Part shown: piece after piece, positions 27,175 through 35,945 of the stretch
How positions within the stretch are numbered: the first letter of the stretch is position 1
How the letters are laid out: every line of letters begins with the position of its first letter
Origin: Candidatus Sphingomonas phytovorans
GTDB lineage: Bacteria; Pseudomonadota; Alphaproteobacteria; Sphingomonadales; Sphingomonadaceae
Direction of reading: 5' to 3'
Length of the DNA: 64,000 nucleotides
NCBI GenBank assembly: GCA_029202385.1
Contig: CP119314.1
Coordinates: 126,501-190,500 of the forward strand
The notes under the pieces: model-generated
What the model was told of the DNA's origin: nothing
Seen by the model: the letters and a program-made list of their open reading frames with translations, nothing else
The model's database searches: none
Made by a program: the position numbers and the translations under genes

Positions 27175-29301
27175 ATGGTGGGGAAGAAAGACCGGCTCCT
27201 TTTTTGTACCGCGGCGCTGGCGGTAGTGCTCGCGCCGGGGATGGCGAGTGCGCAGGACGCCGGAGACTCACCCCACGAGTCCGATATCATCGTCACCGCG
27301 CAGCGTCGCGAACAGAGCGTCATCGACGTGCCGCTGACCGTCAATGTCCTGTCGGCAGCGGACCTGACCAAACGCGGCGTCACGTCGTTGCAGGACATTG
27401 CCCAGAATGTTCCCGGCCTGGACGTGTTCTCGCAGGGAGGCGGCAAGCAACTGATCCAGATCCGCGGCATCAACAGCCTGAGGGGCACCTCCTCACTGGT
27501 CGGCATCTACCTTGACGAAACGCCGCTCACCGGCTCGCAGGACGGTTTCTACCCGGTCTATGCCGACGCCGGCGCACTGGATCTCGCCCGCGTCGAGGTG
27601 CTGAAGGGGCCTCAGGGCACTCTGTTCGGCGAGGGGGCAATGAGCGGTGTCATCCGTTACGTCACCAACGACCCAAGGCTCGACCGGATTGGCGGCAATA
27701 TCGAATCCTCGATCTTTGCGACCGATGGCGGCAGCGCCTCCGGCCAGGTCAAAGCCGCACTTAACGTCCCGCTCTCCAGCACGCTGGCGGTGCGGTTTGC
27801 GGGGGAATATCAGAACAATGGCGGCTGGCTGGACAATGTCGGCACCGGGGCGAGGAACGTCAATTCCAACCGGATCTACGACGGCCGCGTCAAGCTGCTG
27901 TGGCAGCCCGACCCGCGGCTGCGCATCGTCGGCATGGTCGACGTCCGCCACAATGACGAGGATTCTCCCTCCTACGCCAATGTGCTCCCCTATGAAAAAG
28001 GGCTCTACCGTCACGCGATCGATCCCAACGGGCGGACGAGTGGGGTGTCGGAACTGAACCTCTACAGTCTGCGGGCGGAATATGACCTGGGTTTTGCCGA
28101 GCTGATGAGCAACACCGCTCACAGCAGGCGCTACAGCAACAGCAACCTCGACCAGATCTATTACGCAACCGACGATCCGGCTGCCCCGATCACGCTGGAG
28201 ATCGCCAATACGCGCTATCTGAACAAGCAGTCGATCACCAGCCAGGAACTGCGCCTGACCTCCAAGGGCGACGGTCCGTTCAAATGGGTTGTGGGTGGCA
28301 TCTACAAGGACGATGACCTGCTGCGCCACTTCCTCGACGGTGCCGAACTGCTCTATCCCCCGAGCACGACTGTCACCATCCTCCAGGAGCCGATCCGGAC
28401 GACGTCGAAGTCCTGGGCGGTTTATGGCGACGCTTCCTATTCGCCGATCCGTCGCCTGGAGATCGGTGGCGGTCTGCGCTATTCTCACGACAGTCGCACC
28501 TTTACCGACGGCGACTTGCCGACCGCGTCCGGGACTTTCGCGCGTGTGACGTACCGCGCGTTCGTGAAGTACGATATCGCTCGCGATGCGAACCTTTATT
28601 TCAACGTCGGCAACGGCTTTCGCAGCGGCGGGTTCAACGCCGTGGTCAACCCAGCTTTTCCGCCCCCGCTGACCTATGCGCCGGAACGTTCGATGGCCTA
28701 TGAGGCTGGCTTCAAGGCGAGCATATTCAACGGGAAACTGGGGGTGAACCTTGCCGCGTTCCAGCAATATTATCGCGGGCAGGTCTATGATCGCGTGGTG
28801 CTGACGCCGGTGTTCCTGCAATATACCGCCAATGGCGGCAATACGCGGATCAGGGGCGTGGAATGGCAGCTCACCGCCAACCCCGTGCGGGCGCTAAGGT
28901 TGTCGGCCAGCGGCACGGTCATGGGTTCGGTGTTCGTCGCTTCCACGCCCGAGGCCGAGGTGGATTTCCCGCCCGGCACCAGCCCGCTCGCGCTACCCAA
29001 ATATTCGATCCAGTTCAGCGCCAACTACGCCTTTAACTGGGCCTCGTCCGTCCCCGGCTATTTCGACATCGACTTCAACCACAAGGACAAGCTGGTCGGC
29101 GGACAGGGGGTGACGCGTATCGTCACCGGGCCGCAATCCTTTCTGGGCGCGAGCCTGGGGGCGACGGTGGAAGGGCTGGATATCGCGATCTTCGCGCGCA
29201 ACCTGCTGAACGAGCACTCGCCCTATTATCCGACGCTGGGTGGGATCGGCGCGGTACCCAGGCCCAGGCAGATCGGAATCCAGGTCGGGAAATCCTTCTA
29301 G
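27175..29301 (+). CDS. TonB-dependent receptor
   Basis: Outer-membrane receptor of 708 aa. A signal peptide ends at ASAQ (about residue 25), the TonB box is DIIVTAQRR, and the plug carries VEVLKGPQGTLFGEGAMSGVIRYVT. The barrel ends with the usual aromatic residue (VGKSF). A strong ribosome site (AAGGAGG, ending at 27165) precedes the ATG. It has no STN domain and belongs to a different branch from the two receptors in the left third (Q-rather than K-type box, other plug wording). It sits between the lysine/arginine operon and the D-amino-acid genes and probably imports their substrate, such as an N-acyl-amino acid or a short peptide; this is inference. Confidence 0.92.
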   Translation: MVGKKDRLLFCTAALAVVLAPGMASAQDAGDSPHESDIIVTAQRREQSVIDVPLTVNVLSAADLTKRGVTSLQDIAQNVPGLDVFSQGGGKQLIQIRGINSLRGTSSLVGIYLDETPLTGSQDGFYPVYADAGALDLARVEVLKGPQGTLFGEGAMSGVIRYVTNDPRLDRIGGNIESSIFATDGGSASGQVKAALNVPLSSTLAVRFAGEYQNNGGWLDNVGTGARNVNSNRIYDGRVKLLWQPDPRLRIVGMVDVRHNDEDSPSYANVLPYEKGLYRHAIDPNGRTSGVSELNLYSLRAEYDLGFAELMSNTAHSRRYSNSNLDQIYYATDDPAAPITLEIANTRYLNKQSITSQELRLTSKGDGPFKWVVGGIYKDDDLLRHFLDGAELLYPPSTTVTILQEPIRTTSKSWAVYGDASYSPIRRLEIGGGLRYSHDSRTFTDGDLPTASGTFARVTYRAFVKYDIARDANLYFNVGNGFRSGGFNAVVNPAFPPPLTYAPERSMAYEAGFKASIFNGKLGVNLAAFQQYYRGQVYDRVVLTPVFLQYTANGGNTRIRGVEWQLTANPVRALRLSASGTVMGSVFVASTPEAEVDFPPGTSPLALPKYSIQFSANYAFNWASSVPGYFDIDFNHKDKLVGGQGVTRIVTGPQSFLGASLGATVEGLDIAIFARNLLNEHSPYYPTLGGIGAVPRPRQIGIQVGKSF

Positions 29302-29319
29302 CGGCTGAAAGGGTTGTGG

Positions 29320-30852
29320 ATGTATTCGATAGACGTCGCCGCCTTTCTCCTGCTGATCGCCACCGGCGTGCTCGCCATCGCGGGCCGAAGACGATTTGCC
29401 GTGCTGGCGGCGGCGTTGGCCATCGCCGCCTCGCTCGCCGCCCTGGCAATGTATCATTGGCAGGCGACGCCGATGGCGGTGCTCGCGATCATCGCGGTGA
29501 TTGGCCTGTGGTGGCGGCCCGGCGCCGGGCGCCGGTGGGTGCGCATCGCTGCCGGAACCATCTTCGCGCCTGCCATCGTAGCGACAGCGCTCCCCTATTA
29601 TCTGTTTCCGCTATTTGTATTGCCCGTCCCTGACGGTCCCTATGGCGTCGGGACGACCCGGATCGAACTGACCGATCCTCGCCGTCATGGCGTCCTGGAA
29701 GACGGCCCGGCTCAGCCCCGCCGGATGATGGTGCAGCTCTGGTATCCGGCGTCGTCAAAGGATCAGGGTCCGTTCGCGGCCTATCTGCCGCGCGATACCG
29801 TTGTGGCGGACGCGGGGTCGATCGCTCGCAACGCTTTCCACCGCCCGTTCGAGTTGCTTCATCTGGCCGCGATCCGGACTCATGCGCGGCTCGACGCTGA
29901 GCCCGCGGCTGGGGCAGGGCGCGGCTACCCGTTGTTCGTCTTCAACCACGGCTACACGATGTATCCCGCGCAAAACACGCCGTTGTTCGAGCGGTTGGCG
30001 AGCCATGGCTATGTCGTCGCGAGCATCAGTCACCCCTATGATTCCGCGCGGCAGCAATTCACCGACGGATGGAGCCGCGATACCACGCCCCTGGTGGTAT
30101 CCCCGGCGATGATCGAAACGCTGGGTGCCCTGGTGAAGGACCAGAGCGTCGATGGCTGGCGGCGGCGCTTCCCGGCCTATGCGGCGGCGGCGATGAAGGA
30201 CCGGCTGATGCACAGCACCGAGGCGTGGCTGGCCGATACGCGCTTCACCCTTGCGACGCTCGACGGCGGTCGGGCGCCGGCGTTGGCGGGCAGGATCGCC
30301 CATGCGATCGACTTCTCGCGTCTTGCCTTCGGCGGCATGTCGTTCGGTGGCGGGATCGCGATGGAGGCCTGCGTTCAGGAAGCCAAGTGTCGCGGTGCGA
30401 TCAGCCTCGATGGCGTGACCTATGATCCGGCGATGTTCGATCGCGCCGCCGGCCGGCCGATGTTGTGGTTGCATTCAGACTGGCCGCGCTTTCCCCTCTA
30501 TCCTGACCAGCCGCGTGACCCGCGGCGGCATCCGATGGACTTTGCCTTCCGGCCATGGAGCGGGAGTGCCGCGACCGACGACTTCCGCTTCCGCGTGACG
30601 GGAGCAGGGCACCTTGCCTTTACCGACCTGATCCGCATGTTCCGCCAACGGACGCCGCCAGCGCTCTACGGAACTGTCTCCGCGGCTGAGATGGATGGCG
30701 TGATTGGCGACTTCTCGCTTGGTTTCCTCGACCGGTTCGTGAACGGCAAGGGCACGGGTTTTCCGCAGGTGCCGCAGGCGCACCATCCTCTGGTGGTCCG
30801 GCATATGCCGGACATTACGGCACTTTCGCTGCAAGAGGCGCGCGCCCGCTGA
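29320..30852 (+). CDS. Membrane-anchored alpha/beta hydrolase, PAF-acetylhydrolase-like
   Basis: Protein of 510 aa from the ATG at 29320; a TTG two codons earlier is less likely. Three or more hydrophobic helices in the first 100 residues anchor it in the inner membrane. The rest is an alpha/beta hydrolase resembling platelet-activating-factor acetylhydrolase isoform II: MMVQLWYPA, FVFNHGYT (oxyanion region), HGYVVASISHPYDS, and the nucleophile elbow GMSFGG. A late GAGHLAFTD supplies the His. Such enzymes hydrolyse short acyl esters or amides. It starts 18 bp after the receptor and probably shares its message, suggesting it trims the imported compound. The exact substrate is unknown. Confidence 0.78.
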   Translation: MYSIDVAAFLLLIATGVLAIAGRRRFAVLAAALAIAASLAALAMYHWQATPMAVLAIIAVIGLWWRPGAGRRWVRIAAGTIFAPAIVATALPYYLFPLFVLPVPDGPYGVGTTRIELTDPRRHGVLEDGPAQPRRMMVQLWYPASSKDQGPFAAYLPRDTVVADAGSIARNAFHRPFELLHLAAIRTHARLDAEPAAGAGRGYPLFVFNHGYTMYPAQNTPLFERLASHGYVVASISHPYDSARQQFTDGWSRDTTPLVVSPAMIETLGALVKDQSVDGWRRRFPAYAAAAMKDRLMHSTEAWLADTRFTLATLDGGRAPALAGRIAHAIDFSRLAFGGMSFGGGIAMEACVQEAKCRGAISLDGVTYDPAMFDRAAGRPMLWLHSDWPRFPLYPDQPRDPRRHPMDFAFRPWSGSAATDDFRFRVTGAGHLAFTDLIRMFRQRTPPALYGTVSAAEMDGVIGDFSLGFLDRFVNGKGTGFPQVPQAHHPLVVRHMPDITALSLQEARAR

Positions 30853-30869
30853 ACTCGGGAGCGCGCGCC
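30837..30869. terminator. Hairpin between convergent genes
   Basis: GGCGCGCGC (30837-30845) pairs with GCGCGCGCC (30861-30869) around a 15-nt loop. It overlaps the last codons of the hydrolase gene and precedes the end of dgcN, so it could stop transcription from both sides. No T-tract is present. Confidence 0.5.
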
Positions 30870-30883
30870 ACTCTGGCTGTCGT

Positions 30884-31876
30884 TCAGTTGAGGAGAACGT
30901 CGAGGATCTGGTCGACACCGTGGCGGATCGGATCGCTGCACGGCAGTCCAGTCTGCGCCTCGATATCGCGAATCGCCGCGTCGATCGCGGCCGGTTCCAT
31001 GCGTGAGGTGTTGACGCTGATGCCGACGACCCGCGCTTCAGGATTGGTCAACTGCGCCGCGGCCACGTTCATATCTATGCAGCGACGCAGGTCCGGCACC
31101 TTGTGATCGAAACCGAGCAGATGAGTGCGGACTGGCTCGTGACAGACGACCAGCGCATCCGGCTGGCTGCCATGGATCAGACCAAGCGTGACCCCGGCAT
31201 AAGCCGGATGGAACAGGGAACCTTGCCCCTCGATCACGTCCCAGTGATCCGGTGCGGCATCGGGCGACAGCCATTCGGCGGCGCCCGAGATGAAATCGGC
31301 GACCACTGCATCGATCGCGACGCCTCGGCCGGAAATCATGATGCCAGTCTGTCCGGTCGCGCGGAAATCGGCATCGACGCTGCGGGCCCGCAACCCTGCC
31401 TCCAACGCGAGGGCTGTATATTTCTTCCCGACGGAACAATCGGTGCCGACGGTCAGCAGCCGCTTGCCCGATCGTTTGCGGCCCGAGCCGGGCGTGAAGC
31501 GCTGGTCGGGCTGGCGCAGATCTAGCACCGCGCGGCCGGTTCGATCCCGCGCCTCGGCGATCGCGGGAATGTCGTTGAGCCGCTGGTGCATCCCGGCGGC
31601 GAGGTCAAGTCCCTGTTCCAGCGCGTCGATCATGGTCGCGATCCAGTGCTGGGGAATGAATCCGCCGACATTCACCACGCCGACGATCATCGTCCGTGCA
31701 CCAGCGCGCGCGGCTTCGGTCGGGGTCATTTCGGCGATGCCGAGATCGACCGTGCAGCCCGGAAGTCGGTGCTGAGCGAGGACTCGCTCGCCTCGCCACT
31801 GCTGAACGCCGGCAGCCGTCTTCGCCGCGCTGAATTCTTCCACGTCGCCCAGGAAAAGCAGATATGGTGCCTGCAT
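30884..31876 (-). CDS. dgcN: DUF1611 protein, D-glutamate N-acetyltransferase-like (DgcN)
   Basis: DUF1611 protein of 330 aa from the ATG at 31876 (the 23-residue extension upstream looks non-coding). Features: LFLGDVEEFSAAKTAAGV near the start, NVGGFIPQHW, then a P-loop-like GTDCSVGKKYTA (144-155) and IEGQGSLFHPAYAGVT. DgcN proteins acetylate D-glutamate and work with DgcA, an enolase-superfamily racemase that turns N-acetyl-D-glutamate into the L form. Usually the two genes are adjacent; here dgcA is about 6 kb away, with amidase, regulator, transporter and D-aminoacylase between. The gene faces away from the amidase, sharing a 190-bp regulatory gap. It ends in a hairpin shared with the hydrolase. 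Confidence 0.85.
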   Translation of the reverse strand: MQAPYLLFLGDVEEFSAAKTAAGVQQWRGERVLAQHRLPGCTVDLGIAEMTPTEAARAGARTMIVGVVNVGGFIPQHWIATMIDALEQGLDLAAGMHQRLNDIPAIAEARDRTGRAVLDLRQPDQRFTPGSGRKRSGKRLLTVGTDCSVGKKYTALALEAGLRARSVDADFRATGQTGIMISGRGVAIDAVVADFISGAAEWLSPDAAPDHWDVIEGQGSLFHPAYAGVTLGLIHGSQPDALVVCHEPVRTHLLGFDHKVPDLRRCIDMNVAAAQLTNPEARVVGISVNTSRMEPAAIDAAIRDIEAQTGLPCSDPIRHGVDQILDVLLN

Positions 31877-32066
31877 CACTACCCTCGTTTCGTCGTTAGG
31901 TTCGCGAGCATTGATGACCCAGGCCGCCCCGGGTCGCTTTGCCATTCCGGGGTTGCCATTAGCCGTGACGGTTCGGCGAAAAATACGCGAACTGGCGCGC
32001 CCCGATGGCTAAACCGGGCCGCGCGGAATGGTCTCAAATCACCGTCCAACAGCCAGAGCGAGACGG

Positions 32067-33500
32067 ATGACGGAATCGATGCCAGATATCGCGCAACAGA
32101 CGCCTTCGCAGCCACGTGCGACCATGGCGTGGGAGATCGGCCGCCTTGACGCGCACGACCAGGCCGCGCTCGTCCGCCGGGGCGAACTTACGGCGCGTGA
32201 ATTGAGCGAGAGTGCGATCGAACGCATCGAGGCGTTGAACGGGGCACTCAATGTCATGACCCATCGCGACTATACTGCCGGGCTGGCCCGGGCCGAGCGC
32301 GCCGCAGGGCCGATGGCGGGGGTGCCGTGGCTGCTCAAGGACGGGCTCGACTATCGCGGCATGCCGAACCGCAGCGGCAGCCGCCTGTATCGCGATGCCG
32401 GACCGGGGGACGTCGATTTCCCCTTCACCCGCGCGTTCGACGATCAGGGGCTGGTCGCGCTCGGCAAGACCAACGCCCCGGAATTCGGTTTGCTGCCTAC
32501 GACTGAGCCGTTGCTCTACGGCGCGGCGCGCAACCCATGGTCGTTCGACCGCTCGCCCGGCGGATCGAGCGGGGGGGCGGCGATCGCGGTGGCGACGGGC
32601 ATGGTTCCGCTGGCCCATGCGGCCGATGGTGGCGGTTCGATCCGCATCCCCGCCTCATGCTGTGGGCTTGTCGGGTTGAAGCCCGGTCGCGGCGCGACCC
32701 GCCGCGCCCGCGCGCCGCACCTGATGGAGGATCTGCTAGCCTGCGACATGCTGTTGGCGCGCAGCGTGCGCGACGTGGAATGGGCGATGGGCATCGTCGC
32801 CGCGAGCACGCTCCCGGTCGCGCCCCGCCGCGAGAAGGGGCTGCGCGTAGCCCTGGTTACGGAGAATCTGAATGGCCACCAGCCGCATCCTGACGTGCTC
32901 GCCAGCACGATGCGCAGCGCAAGGCTGTGCGAGGAGCTTGGCCACCATGTGTTCGAGGCGCGGCCGCCTTATGACGGCCCGGCGGTCATGGCGGCATTCA
33001 AGGCGATCTGGGCGTATCTCGCCCGCGATGTCCTGCAATCGGTGCGGGGCCGTTTCGGCTCCGCTGCCGATACTTCCGTCGAGCCCTGGACGCTGGGGCT
33101 GGGCGAGTGGGCAGCCGGCGCAGCGATCGATGACGTCGATCGGCTTTTCAGCGCGACGGAGGATGCACGCCGGGCGCTGGACACGGCATTCGGCGACGCC
33201 GATGTGATCCTGTCGCCGGTGCTCGGGCTTCCGGCGCTACATATCGGGGAACTGGCCCCCGATGCGGATTTCGATCACATCATGAAGCTGATGTTCGACT
33301 ATGTCTCATACACCCCGCTACACAATCTGACGGGCCATCCGGCGATGTCGCTGCCGATCCGGCCGGGGCCGGATGGCGTGCCGATAGGCACCATGTTCGC
33401 GGCGCGGCGCGGCGGTGAACCGCTGCTCATTGATCTTGCCTATCAGCTCGAGCGGGCGGCGCCGTGGAAAGACCGCTGGCCCGGCCCCGGCAAAGGCTGA
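32067..33500 (+). CDS. Amidase signature family protein
   Basis: Amidase of about 477 aa (start taken at ATG 32067; ATG 32079 is also possible). The Ser-cisSer-Lys triad region is present: WLLKDG (Lys) and SPGGSSGGAA (both serines), followed by the GGSIRIPAS glycine-rich motif. Such enzymes hydrolyse amide bonds in varied small molecules, including N-acyl-amino acids and amino-acid amides. There is no signal peptide, so it is cytoplasmic. It leads a three-gene run with an AraC regulator and an MFS transporter and is divergent from dgcN. A role in releasing an amino acid from an N-acyl or amide form fits the neighbours. Confidence 0.88.
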   Translation: MTESMPDIAQQTPSQPRATMAWEIGRLDAHDQAALVRRGELTARELSESAIERIEALNGALNVMTHRDYTAGLARAERAAGPMAGVPWLLKDGLDYRGMPNRSGSRLYRDAGPGDVDFPFTRAFDDQGLVALGKTNAPEFGLLPTTEPLLYGAARNPWSFDRSPGGSSGGAAIAVATGMVPLAHAADGGGSIRIPASCCGLVGLKPGRGATRRARAPHLMEDLLACDMLLARSVRDVEWAMGIVAASTLPVAPRREKGLRVALVTENLNGHQPHPDVLASTMRSARLCEELGHHVFEARPPYDGPAVMAAFKAIWAYLARDVLQSVRGRFGSAADTSVEPWTLGLGEWAAGAAIDDVDRLFSATEDARRALDTAFGDADVILSPVLGLPALHIGELAPDADFDHIMKLMFDYVSYTPLHNLTGHPAMSLPIRPGPDGVPIGTMFAARRGGEPLLIDLAYQLERAAPWKDRWPGPGKG

Positions 33501-33511
33501 CGGAGCAGCTC

Positions 33512-34633
33512 ATGACCGATATGTGCCCGCCCGAGATTCTTTCCCGAAGCCTGCAGGACATGCTGACACAGCTCCATGATCCGGCATCGGCGGAGGGTCT
33601 TTCGACGCGCAAGGTGGACGGCTGGAGCCACCCTGTGCCAGGCGGCCTGGGCTTCCGCTACGAATATGACGGTAATGTCGCCAAGGGCGGGTGGGAGTTT
33701 TACGAGCTTCACAATGGCATCTGCATCGCGTTGGTAAACATGGTGGCGCGCCGTCAACTCGCGCGCAGCCATCGCTGCGACGACTATCTTGCTCTCTCGG
33801 CGGTGCTTAACGGCAATGTCCGGCTGGCCGATGCCGCAGGCACTGACGGCGAACTCGCCGATGGTTATTGCACCGTCTACGGCACCGGCGGGGAGCGCAG
33901 CTTCGATACGCTCTACGAGGCTGGCGATCACCTGCGCTGGGTGACCCTGTATTTCGAGCGGCGGCGCTTCTTCGATCTGACCGGGCTTGCGGAAAGCGAC
34001 ATCCCGGCGGACCTCGGCCACTATATCCGTGAGGGCGGCGATTACCCGGTTCGCAACGTGCCCTTGTCGGAACTGGCTTCGCTGACCGCGCATCAGCTCA
34101 TCTCGCCGCCGTTCGCGCGGGCCTTTCGGGGCGCGTTCATGTCAGCCAAGGCGCTCGAGCTTGCCTGTCACATCCTGTTCGGGCTGGCCCAGCCGGACAG
34201 TGAGCAGTTCGGCGGCCGGTTCGAGGCGGAGGACCATCGGCGGCTCAAACGCGCGATGCAGATGATCCGCGGCAATATCGATCAGCAGATCAGCGTCCAT
34301 GAAATCGCCGAGGCTGTCGGGATGACGCGCCATCGCCTGCAGATCGGCTTTCGCATGATCTATGGCGAGACGGTGGGGCGCATCCGCGACAAGCTGCGCA
34401 TGGAACTGGCACTGGACCTGATCCGCGATTCCAAGATGTCCATGATGGAGATCGCCCTGGAAACCGGATACGAACATGCCGCAAGCTTCACCCGTGCCTT
34501 CAAGGCGGCGTTCGGGGTGTCGCCGATCCAGATGCGCAAGGTCGCGAACGACGAACTGCGCGTCCGACACCTTGCGTCCAGTCTCAAGCGCAGCAGCAAA
34601 TCGGTGAGCGGCGAGGGCGACGATGACGCGTAA
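33512..34633 (+). CDS. AraC family transcriptional regulator
   Basis: Regulator of 373 aa from the ATG at 33512 (SD GGAGC), 11 bp after the amidase stop. The N-terminal two thirds are a ligand-sensing region of no clear family. The C-terminal 100 residues carry two HTHs of AraC type: DQQISVHEIAEAVGMTRHRLQIGFR and SMMEIALETGYEHAASFTRAFKAAFGVSPIQMRK. It has a further basic tail (RHLASSLKRSSKS). Its last 11 bp overlap the MFS gene, so regulator and transporter are coupled. It likely controls the amidase run and possibly dgcN and dgcA. Confidence 0.92.
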   Translation: MTDMCPPEILSRSLQDMLTQLHDPASAEGLSTRKVDGWSHPVPGGLGFRYEYDGNVAKGGWEFYELHNGICIALVNMVARRQLARSHRCDDYLALSAVLNGNVRLADAAGTDGELADGYCTVYGTGGERSFDTLYEAGDHLRWVTLYFERRRFFDLTGLAESDIPADLGHYIREGGDYPVRNVPLSELASLTAHQLISPPFARAFRGAFMSAKALELACHILFGLAQPDSEQFGGRFEAEDHRRLKRAMQMIRGNIDQQISVHEIAEAVGMTRHRLQIGFRMIYGETVGRIRDKLRMELALDLIRDSKMSMMEIALETGYEHAASFTRAFKAAFGVSPIQMRKVANDELRVRHLASSLKRSSKSVSGEGDDDA

Positions 34634-35897
34634 GGCGCGCGGTGGGACGACGCCACGCGGCGTGATCGTGCTGCTGCTGAGCGCAATCTATGCGGTCAAT
34701 TATATCGACCGGCAGATTCTCGCCATCATCCTTGAGCATATCAAGCATGAGTTCGGGGTTTCCGACACCATGCTGGGTCTCCTGGTCGGGCCGGCGTTCG
34801 CCCTGTTCTACGCGACGCTCGGGATGCCGATCGCGCTCGCTGCCGACCGGATGAGCCGATCGCGGATCATCATCGCCTCGCTCGCCTGCTTCAGCGTGAT
34901 GACGCTGGCGTGCGGACTGGTCGCACGGTTCTGGCAACTCGCCATTGCACGGATGCTGACGGGCGTGGGCGAGGCGGGTACTGGCCCGGCATCGCAATCG
35001 ATCATCTCCGATCTCTATCCCCCGTCCGAGCGGGCGACCGCGCAGGCGATCTACGCCACCGGCGTCAATATCGGCTTGATGATCGCCTTTTTCGCGGGCG
35101 GCTGGATTGCGGACAATTACGGTTGGCGCGCGGCATTCGTCGCAGCGGGGCTGCCGGGCCTGTTGCTGACCTTGCTGTCGATGGCGATCCTGCGCGATCC
35201 GCCGCGCCCTGCCGTCGCGCCGGCGAGTGCGTCCGCACCTTCGGCCGTGCGGCTCAGCTTCCTGTGGCGGCAGCGATCCTATCGCTACATCGTGCTCGGT
35301 ACCGCGATGAGCGCCTTTTCCGGCTATGGCATCACTGCTTTCGTTCCCGCCTTTCTCATCCGCTCGCATGGCATGGGGGCGACCGAGGTGGGGCTGATTT
35401 TCGCGCTGATCGTCGGGCTCGGCGGCGGGCTCGGTACCTATGTCACCGGCCGCTTCGCTGATCTTGCCGCGAAGCGCGGCGGCATCCAGCGCAACCTGCT
35501 GGTGCCGGCTATCGCCGCCGTTTTTTCCACGCCGTTCTGGGTGCCGTTCTTCCTGTCCGGCAATGTCGTGGTCGCGGTCGCGGCGGCAGTGATCCCGATC
35601 TCGCTGAGCGCCTCGTTCATTGGTCCGTGCATCGCGACGATCCAGACGATCACGCCCCCCGCGATGCGCGCGCGGGCCGCAGCAATCCAGTTGTTCGTGG
35701 GCAATCTGATCGGGCTCGGCCTCGGACCCCTGGTGATCGGGATGCTGAGCGATCTGATGCGGCCGCTGCTGGGTGCTGATTCGCTGCGCTACGCGATGTT
35801 CGCCGGGGTGGCGGCGGCGTTCGCCTCGATCCCCTTCTACCTGATCGCAGCACGCCATGTGCCGGAGGATCTGGCCCGACTGAACCGGATGGGCTGA
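34623..35897 (+). CDS. MFS transporter, spinster-like
   Basis: Major facilitator of 424 aa with about 12 membrane helices. The first helix carries AIYAVNYIDRQILAIILEHIKHEF, and the loop 2-3 motif GMPIALAADRMSRSRII matches the MFS signature A; both are common in spinster-type MFS proteins of sphingomonads. It lies in the inner membrane and probably imports the small molecule handled by the amidase and D-aminoacylase, but efflux cannot be ruled out. It overlaps the AraC gene by 11 bp. Its 3' end converges with the D-aminoacylase gene, with 48 bp between. Confidence 0.92.
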   Translation: MTRKARGGTTPRGVIVLLLSAIYAVNYIDRQILAIILEHIKHEFGVSDTMLGLLVGPAFALFYATLGMPIALAADRMSRSRIIIASLACFSVMTLACGLVARFWQLAIARMLTGVGEAGTGPASQSIISDLYPPSERATAQAIYATGVNIGLMIAFFAGGWIADNYGWRAAFVAAGLPGLLLTLLSMAILRDPPRPAVAPASASAPSAVRLSFLWRQRSYRYIVLGTAMSAFSGYGITAFVPAFLIRSHGMGATEVGLIFALIVGLGGGLGTYVTGRFADLAAKRGGIQRNLLVPAIAAVFSTPFWVPFFLSGNVVVAVAAAVIPISLSASFIGPCIATIQTITPPAMRARAAAIQLFVGNLIGLGLGPLVIGMLSDLMRPLLGADSLRYAMFAGVAAAFASIPFYLIAARHVPEDLARLNRMG

Positions 35898-35945
35898 TCC
35901 GGGCATCTGTCGTCACCTGCTTCTCGTGCGGGGCGAGGGGAGGGC

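Noticed and set aside
34584..35906. 440-aa minus-strand open frame opposite the MFS gene
   Set aside because: Very rich in His, Arg, Asp and Gln, no recognisable domain, and antisense to a convincing transporter.
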